64,000 nucleotides of DNA from Halomonas sp. KAO (GTDB lineage Bacteria > Pseudomonadota > Gammaproteobacteria > Pseudomonadales > Halomonadaceae), in contig NZ_JADNRL010000019.1 of NCBI RefSeq assembly GCF_015595025.1, positions 930,805-994,804 on the forward strand, read 5' to 3'. A program made the position numbers and the translations under genes. Positions within the stretch are counted from its first letter, which is position 1. Every line of letters starts with the position of its first letter. The notes beneath the pieces were generated by a model. It saw only the letters and a list, made by a program, of their open reading frames with translations, made no database searches and was not told the origin of the DNA. This document shows, piece by piece, positions 49,022 to 58,283 of the stretch.

Positions 49022-50701
49022 ATGCGACCCGCCGGACGCTCAGAGACCGATTCGCTCTACTTCGATTACCCGCATTTCCCCTTCGTGCGCCCCCCCGAGC
49101 TGGAGGGCGAGGCCGTGCGCCACCAGGTCGCCATCGTTGGTGCCGGCCCCGTGGGGGTGACGGCCGCCCTGGAACTGGCCCGCCACGGTATCGCCTCCGT
49201 GGTGCTGGATGACAAGGACACCGTCAACGACGGCTCCCGCGCCATCTGCATTTCCCGACACAGCTTCGAGACCCTGCAGCAGCTTGGCGTCGATGCACCC
49301 TTCGAGCAGAAGGGGCTGGGCTGGACCCAGGGGCGCACCTACTTCCGCGATCGTGAGATCTATCGCTTCCGCATGCCGCACTCCGACCAGGAGCGCTACT
49401 ACCCGATGTACAACCTGCAGCAGCAGTACATCGAGCAGTTCCTGATCGACAAGGCCGCTGAAAGCGAGTTGATCGAGATGCGCTGGCAGAGCCGGCTGAC
49501 CGGCGTGAGCCAGAGTGACGACGGTGCCACCCTGGAAGTCTCCACGCCGGAGGGGGACTATCGGCTGCAGTGCGACTACCTGCTGGCCGCCGACGGTGGG
49601 CGCAGCCGAATTCGTGAGGCCCTTGGGCTCTCCTTGCATGGCCAAGCCTACGAGGGCCGCTATGTGATCGCCGACGTGCGCCTGGAGTCTGCCTTCCCCA
49701 CCGAGCGGCGCGCCTTCTTCCATTCCCAAGCGATGCCTGATACCACCATCCTGGTCCACAAGCAGCCCGATGACATCTGGCGTATCGACTATCAGCTGGC
49801 GCCGGGCGAAGATCCAGAAGAGGCGGTTCTCGAGGAGAAGATCCGCGAGAAGGTCGAGCTGATCGTGCGTGATGTGATGCACGAGGAAGGAGACTGGGAG
49901 CTGGAGTGGTGGAGCCTCTACAAGGCCTACACCCTGGCACTGGATGATTATCGCCATGGACGCGTACTGTTCATCGGCGACAGCGCCCACCTAGTGCCGA
50001 TCTTCGGCGTGCGCGGGCTCAACAACGGCCTGGCGGATGCCGCCAATGCCGGCTGGAAGCTGGCCTGTGTGCTCAAGGGACAGGCGCCGGATCGGCTCCT
50101 GGACAGCTACAGCCCGGAGCGGCGCGGCGCGACCCTGGACGTGTTCGCCAATGCCGGCAAGAGTACGCGCTTCATGACCCCGCCGACCCGGGGCCATGCG
50201 TTGATGCGCGATGCCGCCCTGGCGCTGGCCTACCACAATGACTACGCCAGTGGCTTCGCCAACCCTCGCCAGGTCACCCCCTATACCTATGCGCAGAGCC
50301 CGCTGACCCGGTCCGATGACCCCGCCTTCGATGCCGGCCCCATTCCTGGCGCGCCGCTGATCAATCGCCGCCTGGGTGATAACGACTTTATGCTCGATCA
50401 CCTGGGCAGCGGCTTCAATCTGCTTCACTTCAGTGAAGAGGGGCGGGTGGAGCCGGCGCTGCAGCAACAGCTGGAGTGCCTCAGGTCACGCGGCATCGAT
50501 ATTACCCTGCTGCGACTCACACGCTCACCGGGCGATGAGCAGACTCTGGTCGATGTGGATGGCAGCCTGTTTGCCGGCTATGGCGCCAGGCCAGGCAGCG
50601 CCTATCTGGTTCGTCCCGACCGTCATGTGGTGGCCCGCTGGATATCCCTCGACCCCGCCGAGCTTGACGCCGCCGTGACCACTGCCCTGGGAGGAGAATG
50701 A
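49022..50701 (+). CDS. FAD-dependent aromatic hydroxylase (MhpA/phenol hydroxylase type)
   Basis: A 559-residue group A flavoprotein monooxygenase. The FAD dinucleotide motif is VAIVGAGPVGVTAALELARHG, the DG motif CDYLLAADGGRSRIREALGL, and the second FAD motif GRVLFIGDSAHLVPIFGVRG with LNNGLADAANAGWKLA; the C-terminus has the thioredoxin-like end of the MhpA-type enzymes. It hydroxylates an aromatic ring with NAD(P)H and O2. AGGAGG precedes ATG 49022. It overlaps or abuts the DUF2783 gene, a frequent partner of such hydroxylases. The substrate is unknown. Confidence 0.9.
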   Translation: MRPAGRSETDSLYFDYPHFPFVRPPELEGEAVRHQVAIVGAGPVGVTAALELARHGIASVVLDDKDTVNDGSRAICISRHSFETLQQLGVDAPFEQKGLGWTQGRTYFRDREIYRFRMPHSDQERYYPMYNLQQQYIEQFLIDKAAESELIEMRWQSRLTGVSQSDDGATLEVSTPEGDYRLQCDYLLAADGGRSRIREALGLSLHGQAYEGRYVIADVRLESAFPTERRAFFHSQAMPDTTILVHKQPDDIWRIDYQLAPGEDPEEAVLEEKIREKVELIVRDVMHEEGDWELEWWSLYKAYTLALDDYRHGRVLFIGDSAHLVPIFGVRGLNNGLADAANAGWKLACVLKGQAPDRLLDSYSPERRGATLDVFANAGKSTRFMTPPTRGHALMRDAALALAYHNDYASGFANPRQVTPYTYAQSPLTRSDDPAFDAGPIPGAPLINRRLGDNDFMLDHLGSGFNLLHFSEEGRVEPALQQQLECLRSRGIDITLLRLTRSPGDEQTLVDVDGSLFAGYGARPGSAYLVRPDRHVVARWISLDPAELDAAVTTALGGE

Positions 50702-50703
50702 TC

Positions 50704-50916
50704 ATGACCGATACCACACTGCCCTTCGCCGACCTCGAGCGGGTCTACGAGCACCTGGCAACCACCCTGGACGAACTGCCGGAAGGCGAGGAGAGTCACT
50801 TCCTGGCCCAGCTGGCACTGGCGCTGGCCCATCGGGTGCCGGAAGTCGATCGGGTGATGGCGGCCATCGAGGAGGCTAAAGAAGGTGCCACCATCGACCC
50901 CCCGGGTGGGCTCTAG
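50704..50916 (+). CDS. DUF2783 domain protein
   Basis: A 70-residue acidic helical protein (YEHLATTLDELPEGEESHFL, ALALAHRVPEVDRVMAAIEE) of the DUF2783 family, of unknown function, commonly encoded next to FAD-dependent aromatic hydroxylases as here. ATG 50704 is preferred over 50698 because AGGAG then has normal spacing; the 50698 ATG overlaps the hydroxylase stop. Confidence 0.82.
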   Translation: MTDTTLPFADLERVYEHLATTLDELPEGEESHFLAQLALALAHRVPEVDRVMAAIEEAKEGATIDPPGGL

Positions 50917-51126
50917 CAGCCTGTCGGACTTTGCCACCTTTCGCCGGTGCTTTCTCGACGAGCTGACTGGCCTGTTCGTTCAGGTTCTTGAAGTGGCCCA
51001 GGCGGCCGTGGAATAGTCGCTTATGCATGTTCTTAACCGTGAGAGAATCGACCGCAGATCACCTGGTTCTCGTTGACGATTTGCGGGACCCTACAGCTAG
51101 ACCACCTAACGTCATAGGAGCGGGAT

Positions 51127-52812
51127 ATGCAAACCACAGTCGGAGAATTTCTTTTTACACGGTTGCGTCAGGCTGGAGTGACCGAAGTGATTGGGGTGCC
51201 TGGCGATTTCAACCTCAATCTGCTGGAACAACTCGAAGATATGGACGGCATCCGGTTCGTCGGGGTATGCAATGAACTGAATGCTGCCTATGCCGCGGAC
51301 GGTTATGCTCGGCGCCGCGGAATCGGCGCGTTGATGACAACCTATGGCGTCGGAGAGCTCAGCGCGCTATGCGGTATTGCCGGAGCGAACTCCGAGCACC
51401 TGCCGGTTTTCTCGATCAGTGGCGCGCCGCCCTTGTTTGCGACTCAGAACCGATTTCGGCTCCATCATTCGTTGGCGGACGGCAACTTCGACAACATGCT
51501 TTTGAGCATGGCGCCGTTCACCGCGACCGCTGTCCATATCGATTCGATAAATGCGGTCGAGGAAATCGACCGGGCACTGCATTTGTGCCTGCGCAAGCAG
51601 CGCCCGGTGCATATCCAGGTCCCGTCCGACGTATCGCACCTAAAGATCGAGGCGCCAGACACGCCCTTTGACGTGCGCATGCCGGCCAGCGATCCCGAGC
51701 GGCTCGCGGCGGCGCTTGCTCATGTGCAGGATAAACTCGCGTCTGCAAAGCGTCCCGCGATCCTTACCGACATGGACGCAGATCGTCACGACCTGATCGA
51801 GGGTCTGCGTATACTCGCTGATCGCGCCAACATCCCGTATGCGCAGTTGCCGACGGCCAAGGCGCTGCTCGATGAGAACAGCCCCTTGTTTCTTGGCACC
51901 TACGCGGGTGAGGCCTCTTCCGCCGATGTGCGTGAGCGGATTGAGTCTTCGGATTTTCTCATCACGACATCGCCGCGGTTCATCGAGAGTAATTCTGGTA
52001 ATTTTACCGCGCAGCTGCCGTTCGAGTCGGTCGTGGATATTCGCAATCACCGCGTGACGGTCGGCCCCGACTACTACGAAGGCGTCGTCGGTTCCGAACT
52101 ACTCGCGCACCTCGTCGACACCTTTCCTGAGCACTCAGAGACAAACACTCTTGCCGATACATCAACCGCCGTATCGCCCCAGCAGGAGCCGGGCAACGCA
52201 AGCGATCCGTTGACCCACTCATGGCTATGGCCGCGCATGGCCCAGTTTCTGCGTCCTGACGACATTGTGATCGCCGAGGCCGGAACGTCGAATATCGGGC
52301 TTTCCGGCCAGCGCCTGCCCGCAAACACGGCGTTCGTGGCGTCGAATATCTGGGGTGCTATCGGCTACACGCTCCCCGCGCTGTTCGGCAGCATGCTCGC
52401 GGAGCCTAACCGTCGACATCTGCTGTTCATCGGCGACGGTTCGTTCCAGTTCACCGCACAGGAACTGTCGACAATTCTGCGCCACGATCAGCGGCCGATT
52501 ATCGTGTTGATCGACAACGCCGGTTACACGATCGAACGCTGGATACTCGGGATGGATCGCACCTATAACGATGTCGCCGCCTGGGACTACGGACACCTGC
52601 CGAAGATCTTCGACGCGCAGACAACGATGCGTTCATACCACGCATCCACCCATGAAGAACTCGACGATGCGCTCGCGCATATCGAATCTTCCGAGCACGG
52701 CGCTTTTCTGGTTCTGCACCTCGACCCGAAAGACGCTCCGGAGGGGTTGAAGACTTTCGGCCCGGCTGTCGCTAATTTCGACTACGGCCCGACGGGACCG
52801 CGCAATCCATGA
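51127..52812 (+). CDS. Thiamine diphosphate-dependent 2-keto-acid decarboxylase (PDC/IPDC family)
   Basis: A 561-residue decarboxylase. Glu50 (NELNAAYAADGYAR) activates the cofactor, and the His113-His114 pair (RLHHSLADG) is the mark of pyruvate and indolepyruvate decarboxylases. The ThDP/Mg motif is GDGSFQFTAQELSTILRHDQ to IDNAGYTIE. It turns a 2-keto acid into an aldehyde; pyruvate, phenylpyruvate and indolepyruvate are all possible. The codon use differs slightly from its neighbours (more tcg/gcg), hinting at separate origin. A 210-bp gap with a transposase-like scrap precedes it. Confidence 0.88.
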   Translation: MQTTVGEFLFTRLRQAGVTEVIGVPGDFNLNLLEQLEDMDGIRFVGVCNELNAAYAADGYARRRGIGALMTTYGVGELSALCGIAGANSEHLPVFSISGAPPLFATQNRFRLHHSLADGNFDNMLLSMAPFTATAVHIDSINAVEEIDRALHLCLRKQRPVHIQVPSDVSHLKIEAPDTPFDVRMPASDPERLAAALAHVQDKLASAKRPAILTDMDADRHDLIEGLRILADRANIPYAQLPTAKALLDENSPLFLGTYAGEASSADVRERIESSDFLITTSPRFIESNSGNFTAQLPFESVVDIRNHRVTVGPDYYEGVVGSELLAHLVDTFPEHSETNTLADTSTAVSPQQEPGNASDPLTHSWLWPRMAQFLRPDDIVIAEAGTSNIGLSGQRLPANTAFVASNIWGAIGYTLPALFGSMLAEPNRRHLLFIGDGSFQFTAQELSTILRHDQRPIIVLIDNAGYTIERWILGMDRTYNDVAAWDYGHLPKIFDAQTTMRSYHASTHEELDDALAHIESSEHGAFLVLHLDPKDAPEGLKTFGPAVANFDYGPTGPRNP

Positions 52813-52934
52813 TGCCCGCAGACCACGACTGACCGCCTCCAGGCTTGCAAATACGAGTTGATGTCCAACGCTGAGCGGGTGCGAAAAGTGCACCAGTTCG
52901 TGGGCATGGCTCGGTTCATGTGTACCCGGACGCC

Positions 52935-54290
52935 TTACCTATAATAGGTTAGCCACCCTTGCGACCGCATCCACAGCGCCAGCTTGCGTGGAGCGTCATC
53001 GGGTATACGGTCGCCCAGGGCGTCTGCGATGACTCGTTCGGCAGGAAGATCGGGCGTCGCTCTTAGCCGCCGCAGCAGTGGGGCCAGGTACACGCCATTG
53101 AGGTGCCATAGGCCCAGGGGCTGATCGGGGGTGACGACGACTTCGGCCTCATGAATCTCTCCCTCTGCCACCACCGGTCGTCGTGCGATGTGTACCTGAT
53201 CGGGAGTGACTTCCCGATGCAAGGGCTCGGCATCCGGCCAGTGGCACCTGGCCTGCCAGAAGGGCTGTTCGGCCCACTGATGTTCCTGGGCATAGAAGTC
53301 GCGGCCGATGCGCGCAAAGCGATAGAAGAGCCCGTCTAGGCGTGACTGATGAAACTCACGTGCCAGGGGCTCACGGGAGGGATATCGCAGCAGCGTATTG
53401 ATTACCGCCGGCGCCTGCAGCGCCGACGACAGTGACTGGAAGATACCGTTGCCGGAGAGCGGATCCACCGCCATGGCGGCGTCTCCCACTCGCAGATAGC
53501 GCGATCCGACGCAGCCACCCTGCAGGATCGAGGTGCTGCCTCTTGCCCGGGGTGTGTCGGAGGGCTTCGTGAGGCCTAGGAAGGGTTCGGTCAGTGCCGG
53601 GGCTTGTTGGGCCAGGCTGGTCAGTCGGGCGCTCATCCAATCCGCCATGGCGTGCCGAGGCGGCAGGCGTGTGACGGTTGGGTCCAGGGTGATCTGCACA
53701 TGGCACTCGCCACCGGGGCGTCGCGCCAGCCAGGCCCAGCCGTCGGGTAGGCTGAGGGCCGCCGAGGCGGCTGGGCCGCTTGCACCCTGGAGGCGTTGTA
53801 GAAGAGTCACGCTGTTCGGCCCACGCGCTGCTACGGCCCCTGCCCCCGGAGCGGTTCGTCCTCGAGCCTCTACCAGGAAGTCGGCATTGAGACTCGCTCT
53901 CCCGCGATGGGTTAACCACGATATCCGATAACCGTTCGCGGTCGGCTGTAGTTCCTTGACCTGGGCGTCGATCACGCTAACCCCCTGGGTCGCGGCGTCC
54001 TGAAGTAGGGCCCGGTCGAAGGCCCTGCGCTCCACTAGTCGCTCAACATTGGCGCTACTGGTCGCCGAGTTCCAGGCTACCTGGCGCGGCGAAGGTGCTT
54101 CAGGCACCGTCAAGGCTTTATCGAAGCCGGCATGTGCAAGGCCTTGCAGGGCCCGTTCGGAAATGCCCTCGATGGCGTCGAAGGGGCGCGGGCGCTGAAT
54201 CAGTGTGACGCTATAACCCAAGCCAACCAGCCCCAGCGCGACCGTGCTCCCCGCCGGTCCACCCCCCAAAATGGCAACATGGGCCGTCAT
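52935..54290 (-). CDS. qhpG: QhpG-like flavoprotein monooxygenase for CTQ biogenesis
   Basis: A 451-residue FAD-dependent monooxygenase: N-terminal VAILGGGPAGSTVALGLVGL, middle DFLVEARGRTAPG, and a second FAD motif RYLRVGDAAMAVDPLSGNGI. In the Paracoccus qhp system QhpG dihydroxylates the tryptophan of QhpC that becomes cysteine tryptophylquinone. The assignment rests on fold plus position: it is the last gene of an A-D-C-B-F-E-G cluster, with its ATG overlapping the qhpE stop (ATGA). No similar role elsewhere in the window. Confidence 0.88.
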   Translation of the reverse strand: MTAHVAILGGGPAGSTVALGLVGLGYSVTLIQRPRPFDAIEGISERALQGLAHAGFDKALTVPEAPSPRQVAWNSATSSANVERLVERRAFDRALLQDAATQGVSVIDAQVKELQPTANGYRISWLTHRGRASLNADFLVEARGRTAPGAGAVAARGPNSVTLLQRLQGASGPAASAALSLPDGWAWLARRPGGECHVQITLDPTVTRLPPRHAMADWMSARLTSLAQQAPALTEPFLGLTKPSDTPRARGSTSILQGGCVGSRYLRVGDAAMAVDPLSGNGIFQSLSSALQAPAVINTLLRYPSREPLAREFHQSRLDGLFYRFARIGRDFYAQEHQWAEQPFWQARCHWPDAEPLHREVTPDQVHIARRPVVAEGEIHEAEVVVTPDQPLGLWHLNGVYLAPLLRRLRATPDLPAERVIADALGDRIPDDAPRKLALWMRSQGWLTYYR

Positions 54291-54985
54291 TGGCCTTCTC
54301 CCGCTCGCCGCTGTTCGGGGCCTCGGTAGCTGGCTTCGGCCATCAGCCAGTCGCGCACCCGGCTCGGTCGACGCTCGCCGCCTGCGCTCAGGTAGTTGGC
54401 TATTCGAGCGCTGAGATGGGCACAGCCCAAGCTGGCACCGGCATGGCGACGCTCGCCATTGATCGGCAGCACACAGGCGCCAAAGTCGGCGTAGGCGGTG
54501 TCCAGGTGAGAGATTTCATCCCGAGCGCATCGCGCGTCACCGGTCATGCGAAACACCCCAGGGTAGCAGGCGGGAAATGTGGGCTCACCGCGGGCTGGAC
54601 TGGCGGCACATAGCAGGGTCCCTGCGCGTAGCGCTCGATAGCAGGCCTGGCGCAGCACTTCGCTATCACGGTGCAGGCCCAGGCTGAGGTTGATCAGCTC
54701 GACCCGCTGTGCCACCAGCCAGTCGATAGCGGCGGCCACCTGGGTGGGTGTGGTGATGGCTCGTGTCTGGAAAACCTGAGCCATCCATAGCCTGACGCTG
54801 GGCACCTGATCGACAAGAATCTCGGCGACCCGGGTGCCGTGCCCCAGAAGATCTTCTCCGGGCGCGGTTTGCCACAGGGCGTGATCATGAATCTTGAAGC
54901 CAGCGCAGCCCTCGCAGTGTGCCCCCAACGCAGTTGCCAGGCCGCTGTCGATAACACCGATGCGCACGCAGCCGTCAGCTTGCAT
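54287..54985 (-). CDS. qhpE: QhpE-like subtilisin-family protease
   Basis: A 232-residue S8-fold protease without a signal peptide. The catalytic Asp is in RIGVIDSGLA, the His in LGHGTRVAEIL, and the Ser most likely in HAGASLGCAHLSA, a divergent form of the usual GTSMAxP. Family knowledge: QhpE removes the leader peptide from crosslinked QhpC in the cytoplasm before export. It overlaps qhpF by 11 bases and qhpG by 4, so translation is coupled. Confidence 0.87.
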   Translation of the reverse strand: MQADGCVRIGVIDSGLATALGAHCEGCAGFKIHDHALWQTAPGEDLLGHGTRVAEILVDQVPSVRLWMAQVFQTRAITTPTQVAAAIDWLVAQRVELINLSLGLHRDSEVLRQACYRALRAGTLLCAASPARGEPTFPACYPGVFRMTGDARCARDEISHLDTAYADFGACVLPINGERRHAGASLGCAHLSARIANYLSAGGERRPSRVRDWLMAEASYRGPEQRRAGEGQ

Positions 54986-56711
54986 CCAGCACCTCCGTGA
55001 TGTTGCGTGGGGTCAGCCGGCCGTCGGTGAGCTGGAAGTGCTGATCGGCACCGGCCAGTGCGCTGGCATGATGGCTGATCAGGATCCGGGTGCGTCCGGC
55101 GAAGAGTCGGTCGACGGCGGCGATCACTTCTGCCTCGGTGGCCGCGTCCACCGCCGAGGTCGCCTCGTCGAGCACCAGGATGGCGGGATCCTGTAAAAGG
55201 GCACGGGCAATGGCAATGCGCTGACGCTGGCCGCCGGAGAGCTGTTGGCCGCGTTCGCCAAGCGGAGAATCAAGCCCTGCCGGTAGACGTTCGACCAGTT
55301 CATCTAGACGGGCGGCGTGGGCGGCCCGCGCAATATCATCATCGCTGGCCTCGGGTGAGGCGTAGCGCAGATTGTCGGCCAGAGAACCGCGAAACAGCAC
55401 GATATCCTGACTGACCACGGCGATGGTGCGACGCAGGGCGGACAAATCCAGGGTGGCGATATCGGTGCCGTCCAGGCATAGCCGCCCGGCTTGAGGATCA
55501 AAATGACGCTGCAACAGATCGATCAGTGTCGATTTCCCCGCTCCCGAGGCACCACTGATGGCGATCTTGGTGCCGGCGGGTAGCACGGCGCTGACACCGT
55601 CAAGCACCGGCCGCGAGCGGTCGGGATAGCCAAAGCGCACGGCATCCAGCGTGATCTCGCCTCGCAGCGGAGACGGCAGAGGGCGTGGCTGTAACGGCGA
55701 TCGCACATCGGGATGCTGCTGGCGGACCTCGTTGACCCGGGTCAGGCTGACGCTCATGCGCTGGATGGCCACGTATAATCCCATCAGGCTATTGACCGGC
55801 CCGGTGGCCATGCCCAGATACGTCGAGAAGGCGATCAGCGAGCCAAGCTGCCACTGGCCCTCGATTACCCACCAGCCACCGATCAGGAAGGCCGCCGCGC
55901 GTGTCAGCGAGGTCAGGGTGGAGGGAATGGCCTGCGTGAAAAACTCGGTGATCTGCAGGCCCAGCAGTTGGCCCAGATAGCGGTCGTTGAGGCCATCCAG
56001 GCGATGACGCTCGCGCTCCGACTGGCCGCTTGCCTGGATGAACTTGGCGGCGGGCAGGGTTTCGACCAGAAAGCTCGACAGGTCGGCCGAGCGCTCGCGC
56101 AGGCCGCGCGTCTGGTGCTCGACCTTGCGCCGCATCCAGTGCAGCCAGATCCCTTCCAGTGGCACCAGTATCAAAATCAGCAGTGCCAGCTTCCAGGAGA
56201 GCAATATCATCAGCGTGACGGCACCGATAAGGCCGAGCAGGCTGCTGAGCGCCGAGAACAGGCTGTTCACCGCGAAACGCTGGATCTCGGCCACGTCGCC
56301 GTCCAGGCGCGACAACAGATCGCCGGTGCGGCGCTCACCGAAGAAGCGCGGTGATAGCGTAAGCAGATGGCGGTAGAGATCGCTGCGCAGTGTGAACAGG
56401 ATACGCCCGGAGAGTCGTGTGTGCAGATAGCGATTGATACCCGAGAGCAACGTGCTGGCCACACCGGTGAGAATCATCAGGCCGGCCATCATCACCAGGG
56501 TGCGGTAGCTTCCGGCCAGCAGGCCGGCATCGATCAACAACTTGGTCAACCAGGGCTGCAGTAGCACCAGAAGCGAGGCCAGCAGCGACAGCGTCAGCAG
56601 CCCGGCGATCGCCAGTCGATGTGGTGAAATAAAGCCGTATAGCCAGCGAAAGCCCTGCTCCAGGGCAGGGCGATCGTGGCTGTGGATGGCTCGGGTCAAC
56701 CAGTGTAGCAC
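54975..56711 (-). CDS. qhpF: QhpF-like ABC exporter
   Basis: A 578-residue half-transporter: six membrane helices in residues about 20-310, then an ATPase with Walker A SGASGAGKSTLIDLL, the signature LSGGQRQRIAIARAL and Walker B AILVLDEATSAVD. In the known system it carries the crosslinked gamma subunit to the periplasm. It lies between qhpB and qhpE as in Paracoccus. Confidence 0.92.
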   Translation of the reverse strand: MLHWLTRAIHSHDRPALEQGFRWLYGFISPHRLAIAGLLTLSLLASLLVLLQPWLTKLLIDAGLLAGSYRTLVMMAGLMILTGVASTLLSGINRYLHTRLSGRILFTLRSDLYRHLLTLSPRFFGERRTGDLLSRLDGDVAEIQRFAVNSLFSALSSLLGLIGAVTLMILLSWKLALLILILVPLEGIWLHWMRRKVEHQTRGLRERSADLSSFLVETLPAAKFIQASGQSERERHRLDGLNDRYLGQLLGLQITEFFTQAIPSTLTSLTRAAAFLIGGWWVIEGQWQLGSLIAFSTYLGMATGPVNSLMGLYVAIQRMSVSLTRVNEVRQQHPDVRSPLQPRPLPSPLRGEITLDAVRFGYPDRSRPVLDGVSAVLPAGTKIAISGASGAGKSTLIDLLQRHFDPQAGRLCLDGTDIATLDLSALRRTIAVVSQDIVLFRGSLADNLRYASPEASDDDIARAAHAARLDELVERLPAGLDSPLGERGQQLSGGQRQRIAIARALLQDPAILVLDEATSAVDAATEAEVIAAVDRLFAGRTRILISHHASALAGADQHFQLTDGRLTPRNITEVLDAS

Positions 56712-56789
56712 TAATGATTTCCTCTACATTTGGCCGCTGGGCCACCATGGTTGTGCCCTGTGACATACTGCTTTTCTTGGCTGGATTGA

Positions 56790-57941
56790 TTATGGGGCTG
56801 TATCGTGGATTATTGCCACTCGCATGTCGGAAGTGGACATATCTCCGGGTAATTGAATGCTGGCTATCTGCTCGAGAGTCTCTGCATCGTGCACGGAGAT
56901 ATCACTGCTGGTGCCCCCCGCATAGACGGTATTGCCATCTCGTGAGACGTTGACCGTGTAGTAGGTGTGATCAAGCGGCTGTTCCTTGACGATGGTCTTG
57001 GCCGAAATATCGATTTTCGATACGGAATTAAAAACACCATAGAGGGTGTTGTCATCGGTCGGGTCGGTGACGAAGTTCATGATCACCTCCGTAAGTGGCG
57101 CGATTTCCATGCGTTCGGACTCCGCGGTTTCCAGGTCGACCCGGCTGATTCCCCACCACCACTCGGCGGTTGCCATATCCTGCTCATCGTCGGTGAAGCG
57201 GGCAGTACTGTAAGGCATGATGTATTCATTGGCCTGGCTGCCTTGGGTGTGCATGGCGAAGGCATCCGGCGTCATCCATTGTTCACCGCGATCCCAGTTC
57301 TGTAGCGGCTCGAGCAGGCGAATCTCGCCGGTCTCGGGGTTGATGGCCTGGAGGTCGCCGCCACCGAGAATCACCTCTCCCGTGCCGGTGGCGGCGATCT
57401 TGGTGATGCGGCGGTCCACTGGGAAGGTGCGTACCGGCTGGGCGCCGACCCCGTCGGCGATCTCGAAGACAGCCAGGCGCGGTTCGAGCACCTCATAATG
57501 ATCGCTCATCAGCCGGACCGGATTCTGCACGGTATAGAGCTCCTGACCGTCCTGGCTGACGGCCACCGACTGGAAGGACTTGACGGTTTCATTGCCGCTG
57601 GACTGTGCGGCATGAAAGGTGATCTCGCAGTTGCGGATATCGATGCCGACGACATCCTCCCAGATATTGGTGATCACGTAGGCGGTCTTGCCGTCTGTAG
57701 CGGGCACCATGATGCCTGAGCCGAATGGACCGGGAATGTCGCAGCTCCGCAGCAAACTGTTGCTGGCCATATCGATGACCTGCAGCTGATTGGGCCGGGT
57801 GACGGTCAGCAAGTATTCCCGATAGTCCCGTGCCGCTGGGTCTTTCGAGGATGTCGTATCCGCGGCAGCGCTCGCACCGATGCCGGCCAGCATTAGTCCC
57901 CCGATCGTTGCCAGGGAAGAAAGCAGGAGTGAGGATTTCAT
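56790..57941 (-). CDS. qhpB: Quinohemoprotein amine dehydrogenase beta subunit
   Basis: A 383-residue periplasmic beta-propeller protein. The signal peptide (LLLSSLATIGGLMLAGIGASA) precedes repeated blade motifs such as YLLTVTRPNQLQVIDMASNS, YVITNIWEDVVGIDI, VNVSRDGNTVYAGG and ISVHDAETLEQIASI. This is the subunit that helps cap the CTQ active site. It starts 15 bp after qhpC. Confidence 0.93.
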   Translation of the reverse strand: MKSSLLLSSLATIGGLMLAGIGASAAADTTSSKDPAARDYREYLLTVTRPNQLQVIDMASNSLLRSCDIPGPFGSGIMVPATDGKTAYVITNIWEDVVGIDIRNCEITFHAAQSSGNETVKSFQSVAVSQDGQELYTVQNPVRLMSDHYEVLEPRLAVFEIADGVGAQPVRTFPVDRRITKIAATGTGEVILGGGDLQAINPETGEIRLLEPLQNWDRGEQWMTPDAFAMHTQGSQANEYIMPYSTARFTDDEQDMATAEWWWGISRVDLETAESERMEIAPLTEVIMNFVTDPTDDNTLYGVFNSVSKIDISAKTIVKEQPLDHTYYTVNVSRDGNTVYAGGTSSDISVHDAETLEQIASIQLPGDMSTSDMRVAIIHDTAP

Positions 57942-57956
57942 CGTGACGTTGCTCCG

Positions 57957-58280
57957 TTATTGTTCGTCTTCGAAGATGCCGTCGATCTTGCGCCAATCCT
58001 CGTTGGCCTTGTCGACACCGTTACCCCAATCCGGATAAGTACTCATCGTGTCCGGTACCTGTGCCGGCCACCAACAGGCATCGGCACAGCCGTAGAGGTC
58101 CGACTCCATCGGCTGGCAGAGAGAGCTCAGGCCGCCGAAGGCGTCGATTTCCCAACCCGGGTCAGCCGTCGCGGTACAGCCGACGATGGTCTGCATGGCC
58201 ACCACGTCCTCAACCTCTTCGGGTGATACTGCCTTCTGAAGTTGCACGGCCTTCTTGTTGAACGATTTGAGGTGCTTCAT
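57957..58280 (-). CDS. qhpC: Quinohemoprotein amine dehydrogenase gamma subunit (CTQ-bearing)
   Basis: A 107-residue precursor. Taking a 28-residue leader (the length known from Paracoccus), the crosslink partners fall exactly in register: Cys35-Glu44, Cys55-Asp61 and Cys69-Asp77 for the three thioether bridges, and Cys65-Trp71 for cysteine tryptophylquinone. All are present, in [21 protein letters not shown] and [15 protein letters not shown]. The leader ([18 protein letters not shown]) has no signal peptide, as expected for a protein exported by QhpF after modification. It starts 3 bp after qhpD. Confidence 0.95.
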   Translation of the reverse strand: MKHLKSFNKKAVQLQKAVSPEEVEDVVAMQTIVGCTATADPGWEIDAFGGLSSLCQPMESDLYGCADACWWPAQVPDTMSTYPDWGNGVDKANEDWRKIDGIFEDEQ

Positions 58281-58283
58281 GGG

